Assembly (NCBI GenBank): GCA_012523075.1
Contig: JAAYJF010000103.1
Span: 1 to 44,860, forward strand
Reading direction: 5' to 3'
Length of the DNA: 44,860 nt
DNA from: Clostridiales bacterium
GTDB taxonomy: Bacteria > Bacillota > Clostridia > Ch29
A program made the translations under genes and the position numbers. This document shows, one piece after another, positions 18,969-30,973 of this stretch. A model generated the notes under the pieces. That model ran no database searches. It saw nothing but the letters and a program-made list of their open reading frames with translations, and was not told where the DNA came from. Position 1 is the stretch's first letter, and each line of letters starts with the position of its first letter.

Positions 18969-19119
18969 ACAACATAACACCCTATTACTTACAAAAAATC
19001 CTTTATTTTTCCACTGATACATACTAATATATTAGGTAGTACAACCATTAAACGGAGGTGATATGGGAACAGCTTGGCATCAATGAGTTCGTAGAAGATA
19101 AAATAAGGAGGGTCTTAAA

Positions 19120-20301
19120 GTGAAAAAGAGAGTTACACTGTTAGTTAGTTGTGTAATACTTACTCTGAGCCTGGCTTTGACCGGAGGTACTCCTGCAGCG
19201 CCCACCGACATTCCGGCCGAAGAGGAGCCGGAAGTGATCAAGGTCGGGTGGATAGGTTCACTTACCGGAGACCAGGCAGTGTGGGGCACCTGTGAACTCA
19301 ATACAGTAAAAATGCTGTTTGAAGACATAAATGAAAAGGGAGGACTTTTGGGTAAACAGGTTGAGGTAATAGGCTACGACACCCGCGGCGATGCCACCGA
19401 GGCCGTTAACGCGGTCAGGAGGCTTACGGCCCAGGATAAGGTGATTGCCGTTTTGGGTCCCAATGCCAGCGGTCAGGCCATATCCATCTCGTCGGTACTT
19501 GAAGAGATGAAGGTACCGGACATAGCAACCGTTGCCACAAACCCGAAAGTTACTGTGAACGACGATGGAAGTGTAAAGCCCTTCAACTTCAGGGTATGCT
19601 TCATTGATCCTTACCAGGGAGCGGTGGCGGCGGGATACGCCTATGACATCCTTGGCTTTAGGAAGGCTGCGGTGCTCTATGACGTGGCGGACGACTATTC
19701 CCAGGGTCTTACCGAGTTCTTTGAGAAGTACTTTATTGAAAAGGGCGGCGAAGTGGTGGCCAAGGAAGCCTTCAAGTTCGGGGACGTGGACTTTAGGCCT
19801 CAGCTTAGCAAGATAAAGGAGGCGGGGCCGGAAATAATATTTATGCCCTATTACTACAAAGAGGTTGCGCTGGGTGCCAACCAGGCCAGGGAGCTTGGCA
19901 TAGACGCTGTACTTATGGGCGGCGATGGCTGGCCGTCGGAGGTACTGCTGGAGATGGCGAAGGATGCCATAGAAGGATGCTACTTCGTAAACCACCTGGA
20001 CTTCGACGACCCGGATGTCCAGGACTTCAAAGCCGCCTATACGGCTAAGTACAACCTTCCGGTAGAGCTTAACGGTTATCTGGCATACGATGCAGTAGAG
20101 CTTCTGGTACATGCCGTTGAAAAGGCGGGTAGCCTAGACCCGGTGGCAATAAAGGATGCCCTGGAAACGGCTCAGGTTAGGGGAATTACCGGCCAGATAA
20201 ATATAAGCAAGGACACCCATAACCCGGAGGGTAAGGATGCCGCTATCATCAAGATAGAAAACGGTGCCTACGTATTCCAGCAGAAATATTCTGCTCAGTA
20301 G
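19120..20301 (+). CDS. livJ: Branched-chain amino acid type ABC transporter, substrate-binding protein
   Basis: This 393-residue periplasmic-binding-fold protein belongs to the Leu/Ile/Val family: VGWIGSLTGDQAVWG, VLGPNASGQAISIS and PYQGAVAAGYAYDIL, with the second lobe ending at IKIENGAYVFQQ. The signal peptide is MKKRVTLLVSCVILTLSLAL, but the expected lipobox Cys is missing. The sequence runs ALTGGTPAAP where LTGCGG would be usual, and the only nearby Cys (residue 11) is too close to the start for a normal lipobox. The GTG start follows AGGAGGG, and an in-frame stop lies at 19099. The ligand may be Leu/Ile/Val or another amino acid or amide. Confidence 0.9.
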   Translation: MKKRVTLLVSCVILTLSLALTGGTPAAPTDIPAEEEPEVIKVGWIGSLTGDQAVWGTCELNTVKMLFEDINEKGGLLGKQVEVIGYDTRGDATEAVNAVRRLTAQDKVIAVLGPNASGQAISISSVLEEMKVPDIATVATNPKVTVNDDGSVKPFNFRVCFIDPYQGAVAAGYAYDILGFRKAAVLYDVADDYSQGLTEFFEKYFIEKGGEVVAKEAFKFGDVDFRPQLSKIKEAGPEIIFMPYYYKEVALGANQARELGIDAVLMGGDGWPSEVLLEMAKDAIEGCYFVNHLDFDDPDVQDFKAAYTAKYNLPVELNGYLAYDAVELLVHAVEKAGSLDPVAIKDALETAQVRGITGQINISKDTHNPEGKDAAIIKIENGAYVFQQKYSAQ

Positions 20302-20306
20302 AAGCG

Positions 20307-20331
20307 GAGAGGGGCAACCCTCTCTCTTCTT
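20307..20331 (+). terminator. Hairpin between livJ and livH
   Basis: The stem GAGAGGG/CCCTCTC closed by a GCAA tetraloop is followed by TTCTTT. It probably reduces read-through, so the binding protein is made in excess over the membrane parts, as is usual for such operons. Confidence 0.55.
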
Positions 20332-20342
20332 TAATCCCTTGT

Positions 20343-20580
20343 CTATATATAGAGTGACAAAAACTTTACATCTTGCAGCGTGTCATCCTGAGCGAAGCAA
20401 AGGATCTTGCGAAGCAAAGGGTCCTATCTATCTCTAAAAGATTCTTTACTGCGTTCTTAAGCGACAGAGCCGGATTCTTCGGGCTCCGCCCTCAGAACGA
20501 CAAAGTCGGATTCTTCGGATTTCGCTTCTTCACAATGACAAGTAAAGCAATGCAATATCATTAACACTTTGTATATAGAT
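20343..20580 (+). repeat. MITE-like repeat, copy B (full length)
   Basis: The left end CTATATATAGAGTGACAAAA and right end TAACACTTTGTATATAG are inverted relatives of each other. The core contains TCATCCTGAGCGAAGCAAAG and, in the right half, several GGATTCTTCGG-type segments. It separates livJ from livH in an otherwise compact operon. Confidence 0.75.
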
Positions 20581-20604
20581 AGGGTTCCACTAAGGAGGTA
20601 AAAC

Positions 20605-21486
20605 ATGTCCGTATTTCTTCAGCAGCTTATAAACGGTCTGTCCATAGGAAGCGTGTACGCACTTATGGCCGTTGGCTATTCCCTTGTTTACAGTATAATG
20701 AATTTTAGCAACTTCGCCCATGGGGGCGTAATAATGATTGGCTCCTACATAGGCTTTTTTGCCATGACCGCCTTTGAGCTGCCCTTTGCCACCGCTTTTT
20801 GCTTGGCTGCGATGGGTACGGGGCTATTGGCGGTTCTAATAGAGAGGATAGCCTACAGCCCGCTTCGCAAAAGGGATGCTCCCTTTCTCTATTTCATAAT
20901 ATCCGCCATGGGCGTTTCAATATTCCTGGAAAACATAATTATTGCCTCCCCAATAGGTCCCACCTTCAGGACCTACCCGAAGGTGTTCGGCGTGGCGCCC
21001 TTCATGGTAGGCGGGGTGAATATTGGACGCCTTGATGTGATGATGTTTTTTATATCCGCCATAAGCCTTACGCTGCTAATTTTTATTATAGAGAAGACCA
21101 GAACGGGTATGGGTATAAGGGCCAGTGCGTACAACTTAAAGGCCAGTGCCCTTATGGGGGTTAATACCGACCGGATAATAATAATCGTCTTTGGCCTTGG
21201 CGGGCTCTTGGCCGGTATCGCCGGCGTATTGTTTGGTATGAAATACACTGTGTACCCGCAGATAGGCAATATTACGCTTAAGTCCTTCATCGCGGCGGTT
21301 TTCGGCGGCCTGGGGAGCCTACCCGGTGCGGTTATCGGTTCCATCCTATTAGGTGTAATAGAGACATTTACATCGGGATATCTGTCATCACAGTTTAGAG
21401 ACCTAATTGCCTTTGTCCTTTTAATTTTAATCCTGGTGGTACGCCCGAGGGGTCTTATGGGTAAGATCACCGAGGATAAGGCCTAA
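20605..21486 (+). CDS. livH: Branched-chain amino acid ABC transporter permease LivH
   Basis: This 293-residue inner-membrane permease has about eight hydrophobic segments. The N-terminal signature is LINGLSIGSVYALMAVGYSL with the conserved NFSNFAHG. The coupling-helix region is RTGMGIRASAYNLKASALMG, followed by FGGLGSLPGAVIGSILLG. It pairs with LivM to form the channel. The ATG follows AAGGAGGTAAAAC. A 303-bp gap from livJ is filled by the hairpin and repeat copy B, so livHMGF may also have its own promoter, though I cannot point to a good one. Confidence 0.94.
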   Translation: MSVFLQQLINGLSIGSVYALMAVGYSLVYSIMNFSNFAHGGVIMIGSYIGFFAMTAFELPFATAFCLAAMGTGLLAVLIERIAYSPLRKRDAPFLYFIISAMGVSIFLENIIIASPIGPTFRTYPKVFGVAPFMVGGVNIGRLDVMMFFISAISLTLLIFIIEKTRTGMGIRASAYNLKASALMGVNTDRIIIIVFGLGGLLAGIAGVLFGMKYTVYPQIGNITLKSFIAAVFGGLGSLPGAVIGSILLGVIETFTSGYLSSQFRDLIAFVLLILILVVRPRGLMGKITEDKA

Positions 21487-21501
21487 AAGGAGGGGCAGAC
21501 A

Positions 21502-22398
21502 ATGAACTGGTTTTATATTAAGGGAATTTTGATACTCTCGGGAATCAACCTTATGGCGGTGCTGGGCTTGTCGCTCCTTACCGGATTTACCGGGCTTTTT
21601 TCCTTCGGCCATGCGGGGTTTATGGCAATCGGTGCCTACGTGACCGCCATGGGTACCATGAAACTTGGCCTTCCCTTTGTTCCCTCGCTGTTCTTGGGTG
21701 CGGCAGGGGCCGCCCTGGCAAGCTTTTTTATAGGCAGGCTTACCCTTAACCTCAAGGGCGACTACTTTTGTATCGCCACCTTGGGCTTTGGCGAAGCCAT
21801 AAGGCTTATACTGGATAATGTGCAGTATTTCGGCGGGGCCAGGGGCTGGCCGGGCATACCGGTTAGTACAAACCTTACAACCGTAGTTATTATTGACGTC
21901 ATAGGCGTGGTAATCCTTGCCAACCTGATACGCTCAAGGCACGGGCGGAACTTCAAGGCCATCCGGGAGGAGGAACTGGCCTCCCAGACCATTGGCATAA
22001 ACGTGTTCCGGTACAAGATGACCGCCCTTATGATAAGTGCCGCCTATGCGGGGGTGGCCGGTGGCATGCTGGCCCATTTGCTGGGGTTTATCCAGCCAAA
22101 GTTGTTTCAGTTCATTAAGTCCACCGAGCTTACCATAACGGTTATTTTCGGCGGTTTAGGCAGCATATCCGGTAGCGTAATAGGTGCCCTGGTGCTTACC
22201 TCCCTGCCGGAACTCCTTAGGACCTTTGCGACATGGAGGCTGGTTGTGTACGGTGCCGCGGTGGTATTTATAATGATATGCAGGCCCCAGGGCCTTATGG
22301 GGGGTTACGAGATTACCTTTACCAGTATTAAAGGGCTGTTTTATAGACTTTCCAGGCCCCTTGGTAAAAAACACGCGGTGGGGGGCGATAAAAAATGA
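21502..22398 (+). CDS. livM: Branched-chain amino acid ABC transporter permease LivM
   Basis: This 298-residue polytopic permease starts with GINLMAVLGLSLLTGFTGLF, then FSFGHAGFMAIGAYV, both LivM signatures. The EAA-like loop RHGRNFKAIREEELASQTIG contacts the ATPases, and FGGLGSISGSVIGALVL follows. It ends in a basic tail. It overlaps livG by 4 bp (ATGA) and lies 15 bp after livH, so the subunits are made together. Confidence 0.94.
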   Translation: MNWFYIKGILILSGINLMAVLGLSLLTGFTGLFSFGHAGFMAIGAYVTAMGTMKLGLPFVPSLFLGAAGAALASFFIGRLTLNLKGDYFCIATLGFGEAIRLILDNVQYFGGARGWPGIPVSTNLTTVVIIDVIGVVILANLIRSRHGRNFKAIREEELASQTIGINVFRYKMTALMISAAYAGVAGGMLAHLLGFIQPKLFQFIKSTELTITVIFGGLGSISGSVIGALVLTSLPELLRTFATWRLVVYGAAVVFIMICRPQGLMGGYEITFTSIKGLFYRLSRPLGKKHAVGGDKK

Positions 22399-23171
22399 AG
22401 CTCCTGGAGCTAAAGAGCGTAACCAAGCAGTTCGGCGGCCTGACGGCGGTGGGGGACGTAAGCTTTGTGGTGGAAAAGGATAGCATATTCGGGCTAATAG
22501 GTCCCAACGGTGCGGGCAAGACCACCATATTCAACCTAATAACGGGAATATACAAGGTTACCGAGGGAGAGATACTGTTTGAGGGTATAGAGACCAACTC
22601 GATGGAGCCCTACCGGGTGGCGGAGCTGGGCATTACCAGGACATTTCAGAATATACGGCTTTTCAAAAAACTAACCACCTACGATAACATACTGACTGCG
22701 TGCCATTACAACGCACGGTACGGACTTTTGGATGCTATATTAAGAAACAAAAAATATAGGGTGGAAGAAAAGGGCCTGCTGGCCCAGGCAGAAGAGCTTA
22801 TGAATATAATGGGCCTTGAGGACCGAAGGGACATAATTGCGGGAAACCTCCCCTACGGGCTACAAAGGAGGCTGGAAATTGCCCGGGCCCTGGCCCTAAA
22901 ACCCAAGCTGCTTCTTCTGGATGAGCCGGCGGCGGGCATGAACCCCGACGAGACGGCCCGGCTTATGGCCCTTATAAAGGAGATAAGGGACAATTTCAAA
23001 CTAACCATTCTTGTTATTGAACACCACATGGACCTTATTATGGGCGTCTGTGAAAGGATTGTTGTGCTAAACTTTGGCAAAAAGCTTGCCGAGGGCACCG
23101 CCAGCGAGGTGCAGGCTAACCCGAAGGTAATAGAGGCCTATCTTGGGGAGGAGGAGGTAGTGGTTTGCTGA
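22395..23171 (+). CDS. livG: Branched-chain amino acid ABC transporter ATPase LivG
   Basis: This 258-residue ATPase has Walker A GPNGAGKTT and the Q-loop region ITRTFQNIRLF. In place of a canonical LSGG signature it has NLPYGLQRRLEIARAL, the normal LivG form. Walker B is LLLLDEPAAGMN and the switch His is in VIEHHMD. It overlaps livM by 4 bp and livF by 7 bp. Confidence 0.95.
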   Translation: MKLLELKSVTKQFGGLTAVGDVSFVVEKDSIFGLIGPNGAGKTTIFNLITGIYKVTEGEILFEGIETNSMEPYRVAELGITRTFQNIRLFKKLTTYDNILTACHYNARYGLLDAILRNKKYRVEEKGLLAQAEELMNIMGLEDRRDIIAGNLPYGLQRRLEIARALALKPKLLLLDEPAAGMNPDETARLMALIKEIRDNFKLTILVIEHHMDLIMGVCERIVVLNFGKKLAEGTASEVQANPKVIEAYLGEEEVVVC

Positions 23172-23869
23172 AGGTAGAGAACTTAAACGTTTTTTATGGA
23201 GGCATACATGCCCTAAAGGGAGTAAGCATTGACGTCCGGGAAGGGCAAATAGTGTCTATAATTGGTTCAAACGGTGCCGGCAAATCTACCCTCCTTAACA
23301 CCATCTCCGGGATAGTAAAGCCGAAGGAAGGGCGCATTGAATATAAGGGGAAGGACCTTTCCCGGCTGCCCCACCGGGTGGTCAAGGCGGGCATATCCCA
23401 GGTACCGGAGGGAAGGCTTGTGTTTGCCAACCTTACTGTTAAGGAAAACCTTATGATGGGTGCTTATCTTAGGCGGGATACAAAGGGAATCGAAAAAGAC
23501 CTTAAGTCGGTGTTTAGGCTTTTCCCCCGGCTGGAGGAAAGGATAGGCCAGATGGCGGGCACCCTTTCTGGCGGTGAGCAGCAGATGCTGGCCATGGGCA
23601 GGGGACTTATGAGCAGCCCCGACCTGATACTGCTGGATGAGCCCTCACTTGGTCTTGCACCGCTGCTTGTAAAGACCATATTTGAAATAATTGAGGACAT
23701 AAAGAGCATGAACAAGACCATACTTCTGGTGGAGCAAAATGCCTACAAGGCCCTGTCGGTGGCTGATAAGGCCTATGTGCTGGAGCAGGGCAGAATTACG
23801 ATGGAAGGCAGCGCCCGGGACCTTTTGAGGGACAAAACAATCCAGGAGGCTTACCTTGGCAAAGCATGA
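23165..23869 (+). CDS. livF: Branched-chain amino acid ABC transporter ATPase LivF
   Basis: This 234-residue second ATPase of the importer has Walker A GSNGAGKST, the Q-loop ISQVPEGRLVF, signature TLSGGEQQMLAMGRGL, Walker B LILLDEPSLGLAP and VEQNAYKAL. It starts with TTG inside the livG stop region; GGAGGAGG lies close upstream. It completes a five-gene importer. A 10-bp perfect hairpin at 23948-23975 follows about 80 bp downstream. Confidence 0.94.
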   Translation: MLKVENLNVFYGGIHALKGVSIDVREGQIVSIIGSNGAGKSTLLNTISGIVKPKEGRIEYKGKDLSRLPHRVVKAGISQVPEGRLVFANLTVKENLMMGAYLRRDTKGIEKDLKSVFRLFPRLEERIGQMAGTLSGGEQQMLAMGRGLMSSPDLILLDEPSLGLAPLLVKTIFEIIEDIKSMNKTILLVEQNAYKALSVADKAYVLEQGRITMEGSARDLLRDKTIQEAYLGKA

Positions 23870-23947
23870 TAACAACCTCATCCTTTCGCTCATTTTAAGA
23901 ACCTGTTCAGTGAGTCCGATGACGCTGTAACAACGGAATTTTTCTTT

Positions 23948-23975
23948 GGGCAACTCCACAAAGCAGGAGTTGCCC
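23948..23975 (+). terminator. Stem-loop after livF
   Basis: GGGCAACTCC and GGAGTTGCCC form a perfect 10-bp stem with an eight-base loop. Only TT follows, so termination is plausible but weak. Confidence 0.45.
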
Positions 23976-24039
23976 TTACATCTATAGGAAATATAATAAG
24001 TAATAGAAGGGTCTGGAAATATTAAGGAGGTATAGTTCA

Positions 24040-24960
24040 ATGAAAAAAAGGGTAGCGGTGATTAGTATAATAGCAATTCTTGTATTGGGATTTTCCCTGA
24101 TGGCAGGCTGCGTAGGCAATACTCAGGAAACCGAGGGAGACAGGCCTGGCGACCAAAACCACATTGCTGATGCTGATACGGATTCTAAAGAAAAGACCGA
24201 AGAGAACTTGTAGCATGAAAAACTTCACCTGATAAGCGAGAAATATGGTTTTTACCTTACAGCGCCCGCTTCCTGGAGCGGAAAGGTGGATGTAAGCGAA
24301 GACGACTGTGGTTTCATCGTGAGACACAGAACAATCTCCAGCGAGGCAACGGTGCAAAGCCCAATTATTATCAATATCATACAATACGGCACCGTTGGGG
24401 AATGGGAACGGGATTCGGAAAAGGAGGATGAACCCTTTCCCTATGATAAAGTGGGTGTAATGGACGGGAAGGTGTTTGCCAGCGTATTTCTTTTCGATTT
24501 CCCCTATGACGCTGGGAGTCCGGAGGACGCGAAAGAATTTGAAGACCTTCTGTCTTCGCTGGATGAGGTCTTAGAATCCTTTACACCCGTTGATAATGCC
24601 GGTACTTCATCAACAGGTAACAAGTACGAGGTGGCCGGCATAGACGACCCGGTAGGCTTTGAAGAGTATTTCCGTGAAATTAGGGACCTTATTACACAGG
24701 ATGACCGCCGGCAGGTTGTTAAGCATTTCAGGTATCCGGTGGAATTGAATATAGATGATACAAAGGTTACGATAAAAGACGAAACGGAAATGCTTGATAG
24801 GTATGATGCCGTACTTAGTGAAAATGTTGCAAGGGCGGTGGAGGAGCAAAAAGTAGAGGACCTTTTTGTAAATGCCATGGGGGTAATGGTGGGAGACGGG
24901 CAGATATGGTTTGGTGTGACCGAGCAGGACGAATACTTTATCCTTTCCGTTAATCCATGA
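24040..24960 (+). pseudogene. Lipoprotein gene interrupted by an in-frame TAG at codon 58
   Basis: ATG 24040, preceded by AAGGAGGTATAGTTC, opens a lipoprotein signal peptide with lipobox LMAGC (Cys24) and an acidic linker. TAG at 24211-24213 interrupts the frame, which then continues in the same phase without another stop to TGA at 24958-24960. The downstream part reads like a real protein (SEKYGFYLTAPASWSG, VGFEEYFREIRDLITQDDRR, MVGDGQIWFGVTEQDEYF), so the whole would be 306 residues. TAG is used as a normal stop by many genes here (purE, purF, purH, glnA), so general amber decoding is unlikely. A recent nonsense mutation is the simplest reading; local readthrough is possible. The function is unknown. 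Confidence 0.75.
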
Positions 24961-25018
24961 TATGAGATAGGCAGAAGCAGCCCACCAATAGTGATATACT
25001 TTTTCACCTTTAATGATG

Positions 25019-25125
25019 GATACAACGCATCAATAATATTACATTTTTTTCTGTCATTCCGAAGAAGCGAAGCCGGAAGAATCTGACACACCAGGGGATG
25101 TAAAGTTATAAACGCGTTGTATATC
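25019..25125 (-). repeat. MITE-like repeat, copy C (short, inverted)
   Basis: It begins GATACAACGCATCAATAATA and ends AAACGCGTTGTATATC, so the terminal inverted repeats are clear. The interior is deleted to about 45 bases around TGTCATTCCGAAGAAGCGAA. At about 107 bp it is half the length of copies B and F. The remaining bases of 24961-25262 show no gene. Confidence 0.7.
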
Positions 25126-25262
25126 GGATATGCCCATTCTATCATTGAAGGTTTATTTTGTTTTAAACTCGTTCTGTTTTGAATTGTCTGCAAGTTTATC
25201 GCTACGGTCTTTTGTGGTAAAATTAATGTAAGAACAAAAGCTAACCCGAGGGGAGAATCACA

Positions 25263-27431
25263 ATGGACTTTTTGGACGAACTAAACCCGCAGCAGAAGAA
25301 AGCTGTCATCACCACCGAGGGCCCCCTTCTGATACTGGCGGGAGCAGGATCGGGCAAGACTCGGGTGCTGACGCACAGAATAGCGTACCTTATTCGGCAA
25401 AAGGGAATACATCCCGGCAGCATACTGGCCATAACCTTTACCAACAAGGCGGCGGAGGAGATGAAGGAAAGGGTGTTCGGGCTGCTTGGGCAGGAAAACT
25501 ATCCGGTGTGGGTGAGCACCTTCCACTCTGCCTGCGTAAGATTTCTAAGGCATGATATTGAAAAAATAGGATACGACAGGAATTTTGTTATATACGATTC
25601 ATCGGACCAACAGGTGGTTGTAAAGGACTGCCTCAGGGAACTGAATATAAACGAGAGGGACTTTTCTCCCAAAAAAGTACTGGCAGTCATAGGCAGGGCC
25701 AAGGACAACCTGCAGTCGCCGGAGGAGTTCATCGCCGCGGCAGAGGACAGCTTTTCCGCCGAACAGATAGGACGGGTGTACCGGCTTTACCAGAAAAAAC
25801 TTAAGACAAACAACGCGCTGGACTTTGACGACCTTATACTTAAAACGGTGGACCTTTTCAATGAACATCCCGAGGTGCTCGCCTTTTACCAAAACAAGTT
25901 CCGCTACATACTGGTGGACGAGTACCAGGACACTAACACGCCCCAGTACCGGCTGGTGCATTTATTGTCCCAAAGCCACAGGAACCTTTGCGTTGTGGGG
26001 GACGATGACCAGTCCATATACAAGTTCAGGGGGGCAAACATCGAAAACATACTGAATTTTGAGCTGGACTACCCGGAGGCCACGGTGATAAAGCTGGAGC
26101 AGAATTACCGATCCACAAAAAATATACTGGATGCCGCCAACCGCGTTATCTCGAACAACGATCGTCGTAAGGCAAAAAAGCTGTGGACTCAGAAGCCGGA
26201 GGGCTACAAGGTGAGGTACCGTCAGGCCTCCACCGAAAGGCAGGAGGCGGAGTTTGTGGTGCATGAGGCCATGCGCCTATGTGCTGATGGGGGTATAAAA
26301 CTATCCGACGTGGCGGTGCTGTACAGAACAAACGCTCAGTCAAGGGTGCTGGAGGAGGCCTTCATCACCAGGGCGGTACCCTACAAGGTGGTGGGGAGTC
26401 TCGGGTTCTATCAGAGGAAAGAGATAAAGGACGTACTAGCCTACTTAAGGGTAATACTCAACCCGGCGGATGACATTTCCCTTAAAAGGATTATAAACCA
26501 GCCCCGACGGGGCATAGGCGATAGGACAATAGAAATGCTGGAGCAGTACGCGTCCCGGTTGGAGGTAAGCCTGTTTGAGGCACTTAGCGGGGCGGCGGAA
26601 GAAGGGTACATCGCCGCCGGGCCGGCAAAACGCGTTAAGGAATTTGCTGGCATGATGAAGGGCCTTATAGGCATGCGGGATAAGCATTCGGTGGTGGCGT
26701 TTATTTCGGAGGTGCTTGACAAGACCGGCTACGTTAAGGCCCTGGAGCAGGAGGATACAATAGAATCCAGGGGAAGGATAGAGAATATCCGGGAACTGGT
26801 TTCCGCAGCGGTAGGGTTTGAGGAAAACCATGAAGGGGAAGCCACCCTCCTTGAGTTTCTGGAAAGGGTAGCCCTTGTATCCGAGACCGACAACCTTGAC
26901 GAGGGCGAGGGCGTGACACTGATGACTTTGCACAGCGCTAAGGGGCTTGAATTTCCGGTGGTGTTTATGACCGGCATGGAGGACGGCGTATTTCCGTTGT
27001 CCCGGGCCATAGACGAGCCGGAGGAATTGGAGGAGGAAAGAAGGCTGTGCTATGTCGGTATGACAAGGGCAAAGGAAATTTTGTACCTCACCCGGGCGGA
27101 GATGAGAACGCTGTACGGTTATACCAACGTTAACCTGCCATCGCGATTCTTAAAAGAAGTACCGGAGGAGCTGCTGGAGGCGGTGGGAAACGGCCCGGCG
27201 GATGCAAAGGCCCCGGGGGGCCGGTTCTTTGGCGTTGGCGGCGGTTCCGGTGGTACCGGCAGTACCGGCAAGTACAGGCCGGGCAGCCGTATACAGCACC
27301 GCATCTGGGGCATGGGCACCGTTATAAAGGCGGAGCACAAAGGGGATGATACTGAAATAACCATCGCATTTCCGGGACTGGGTGTTAAAAAGGTGCTGGC
27401 GTCGGTGGCACCGCTCAAAGCTTTGAAATAA
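25263..27431 (+). CDS. pcrA: ATP-dependent 3'-5' DNA helicase PcrA (UvrD/Rep family)
   Basis: This superfamily 1 helicase acts in replication restart, repair and removal of RecA and RNA polymerase. At 722 residues it is full length. The motifs in order are Q-motif LNPQQKKAV, I GAGSGKTRVL, Ia ITFTNKAAEEM, II LVDEYQDTN, III VVGDDDQSIYKFRGA, IV EQNYRST, V TLHSAKGLEFPVVF and VI RRLCYVGMTRAKE. The C-terminal Tudor-like domain (GSRIQHRIWGMGTVI onward) matches the PcrA tail that binds RNA polymerase. The pcrB gene that precedes it in Bacillus is absent. ATG 25263 follows GAGGGGAGAATCACA. Confidence 0.96.
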   Translation: MDFLDELNPQQKKAVITTEGPLLILAGAGSGKTRVLTHRIAYLIRQKGIHPGSILAITFTNKAAEEMKERVFGLLGQENYPVWVSTFHSACVRFLRHDIEKIGYDRNFVIYDSSDQQVVVKDCLRELNINERDFSPKKVLAVIGRAKDNLQSPEEFIAAAEDSFSAEQIGRVYRLYQKKLKTNNALDFDDLILKTVDLFNEHPEVLAFYQNKFRYILVDEYQDTNTPQYRLVHLLSQSHRNLCVVGDDDQSIYKFRGANIENILNFELDYPEATVIKLEQNYRSTKNILDAANRVISNNDRRKAKKLWTQKPEGYKVRYRQASTERQEAEFVVHEAMRLCADGGIKLSDVAVLYRTNAQSRVLEEAFITRAVPYKVVGSLGFYQRKEIKDVLAYLRVILNPADDISLKRIINQPRRGIGDRTIEMLEQYASRLEVSLFEALSGAAEEGYIAAGPAKRVKEFAGMMKGLIGMRDKHSVVAFISEVLDKTGYVKALEQEDTIESRGRIENIRELVSAAVGFEENHEGEATLLEFLERVALVSETDNLDEGEGVTLMTLHSAKGLEFPVVFMTGMEDGVFPLSRAIDEPEELEEERRLCYVGMTRAKEILYLTRAEMRTLYGYTNVNLPSRFLKEVPEELLEAVGNGPADAKAPGGRFFGVGGGSGGTGSTGKYRPGSRIQHRIWGMGTVIKAEHKGDDTEITIAFPGLGVKKVLASVAPLKALK

Positions 27432-27445
27432 GGGGGGTAAAAGCT

Positions 27446-27745
27446 GTGGCAAATATTAAGGATACCATTAAGAAAGGCCTGAAATTCCTGGCGGACGTAA
27501 ACCGCGGTTTTTTTGAAGGGGCCAGGGAAAACTCGGTGCGTATAGTAAAAAAGGATGCGCTGGACGGCAATGATTATTTTATACTGCTTTGTTTTTCAGA
27601 CTTTTTGGGCATACCCTCCCCTGCCTCCTATTATACGCTGGAACTTCTGCCCTATATGGCCGAGGAGCTGGAGGGCTGGGAGCTGCGGATGGCGGATAAA
27701 AAGGATATATTAGACGAACAGTTCGAAAAGTATCATTTCCATTGA
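27446..27745 (+). CDS. Conserved-looking small protein between pcrA and the ArsA-type ATPase
   Basis: This 99-residue protein starts with an amphipathic stretch (IKDTIKKGLKFLADVNRGFF) and has a central hydrophobic region FILLCFSDFLGIPSPASYYT and an acidic C-terminus. It has no Cys cluster or catalytic motif. GTG 27446 follows GGGGGGTAAAAGCT. It is 14 bp after pcrA and 17 bp before the ATPase start, so it is within the same operon. The pairing with the ATPase suggests a partner or client; that is inference. Confidence 0.7.
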   Translation: MANIKDTIKKGLKFLADVNRGFFEGARENSVRIVKKDALDGNDYFILLCFSDFLGIPSPASYYTLELLPYMAEELEGWELRMADKKDILDEQFEKYHFH

Positions 27746-27762
27746 TGGAAGGGGATAAGGTT

Positions 27763-30731
<2,969 letters not shown>

Positions 30732-30740
30732 TCGTTGTGT

Positions 30741-30962
30741 CCATATACAGCGCATTAATAGTATTATACTCCTTTACCTGTCGTTCTACAGAAGTGAAGC
30801 TGCCAGTCATTTAAGAGGGCGAGCCCGAAGAATCCGACACGCCTTTATGTCGTTCTGAACGTAGTGAAGAATCCTTCGAAGGCAGGCATAAGATCCTTCG
30901 CTTCGCTCAGGATGACAGAAGCGCTCAGCATGACAGGCTTAGGGATGTAAATGTTATATACG
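30741..30962 (-). repeat. MITE-like repeat, copy D (inverted), abutting the gatC ribosome site
   Basis: The left end CCATATACAGCGCATTAATA matches the right terminus of copy F in reverse. The other end, GGGATGTAAATGTTATATAC, is a shortened form of the left terminus and runs straight into GGAGGTGAC, the gatC ribosome site. The core contains both TTCGCTTCGCTCAGGATGAC and TCGTTCTGAACGTAGTGAAG. Confidence 0.7.
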
Positions 30963-30973
30963 GAGGTGACAGG

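Noticed and set aside
19063-19086. Leader peptide controlling the Liv-type operon by attenuation
   Set aside because: The seven-residue frame MGTAWHQ has a good ribosome site but no Leu/Ile/Val codons, and no paired terminator/antiterminator was found.
24211-24213. Pyrrolysine or genome-wide amber recoding
   Set aside because: purE, guaB, purF, purH, glnA and others end in TAG at the normal protein C-terminus, so TAG is a working stop codon.
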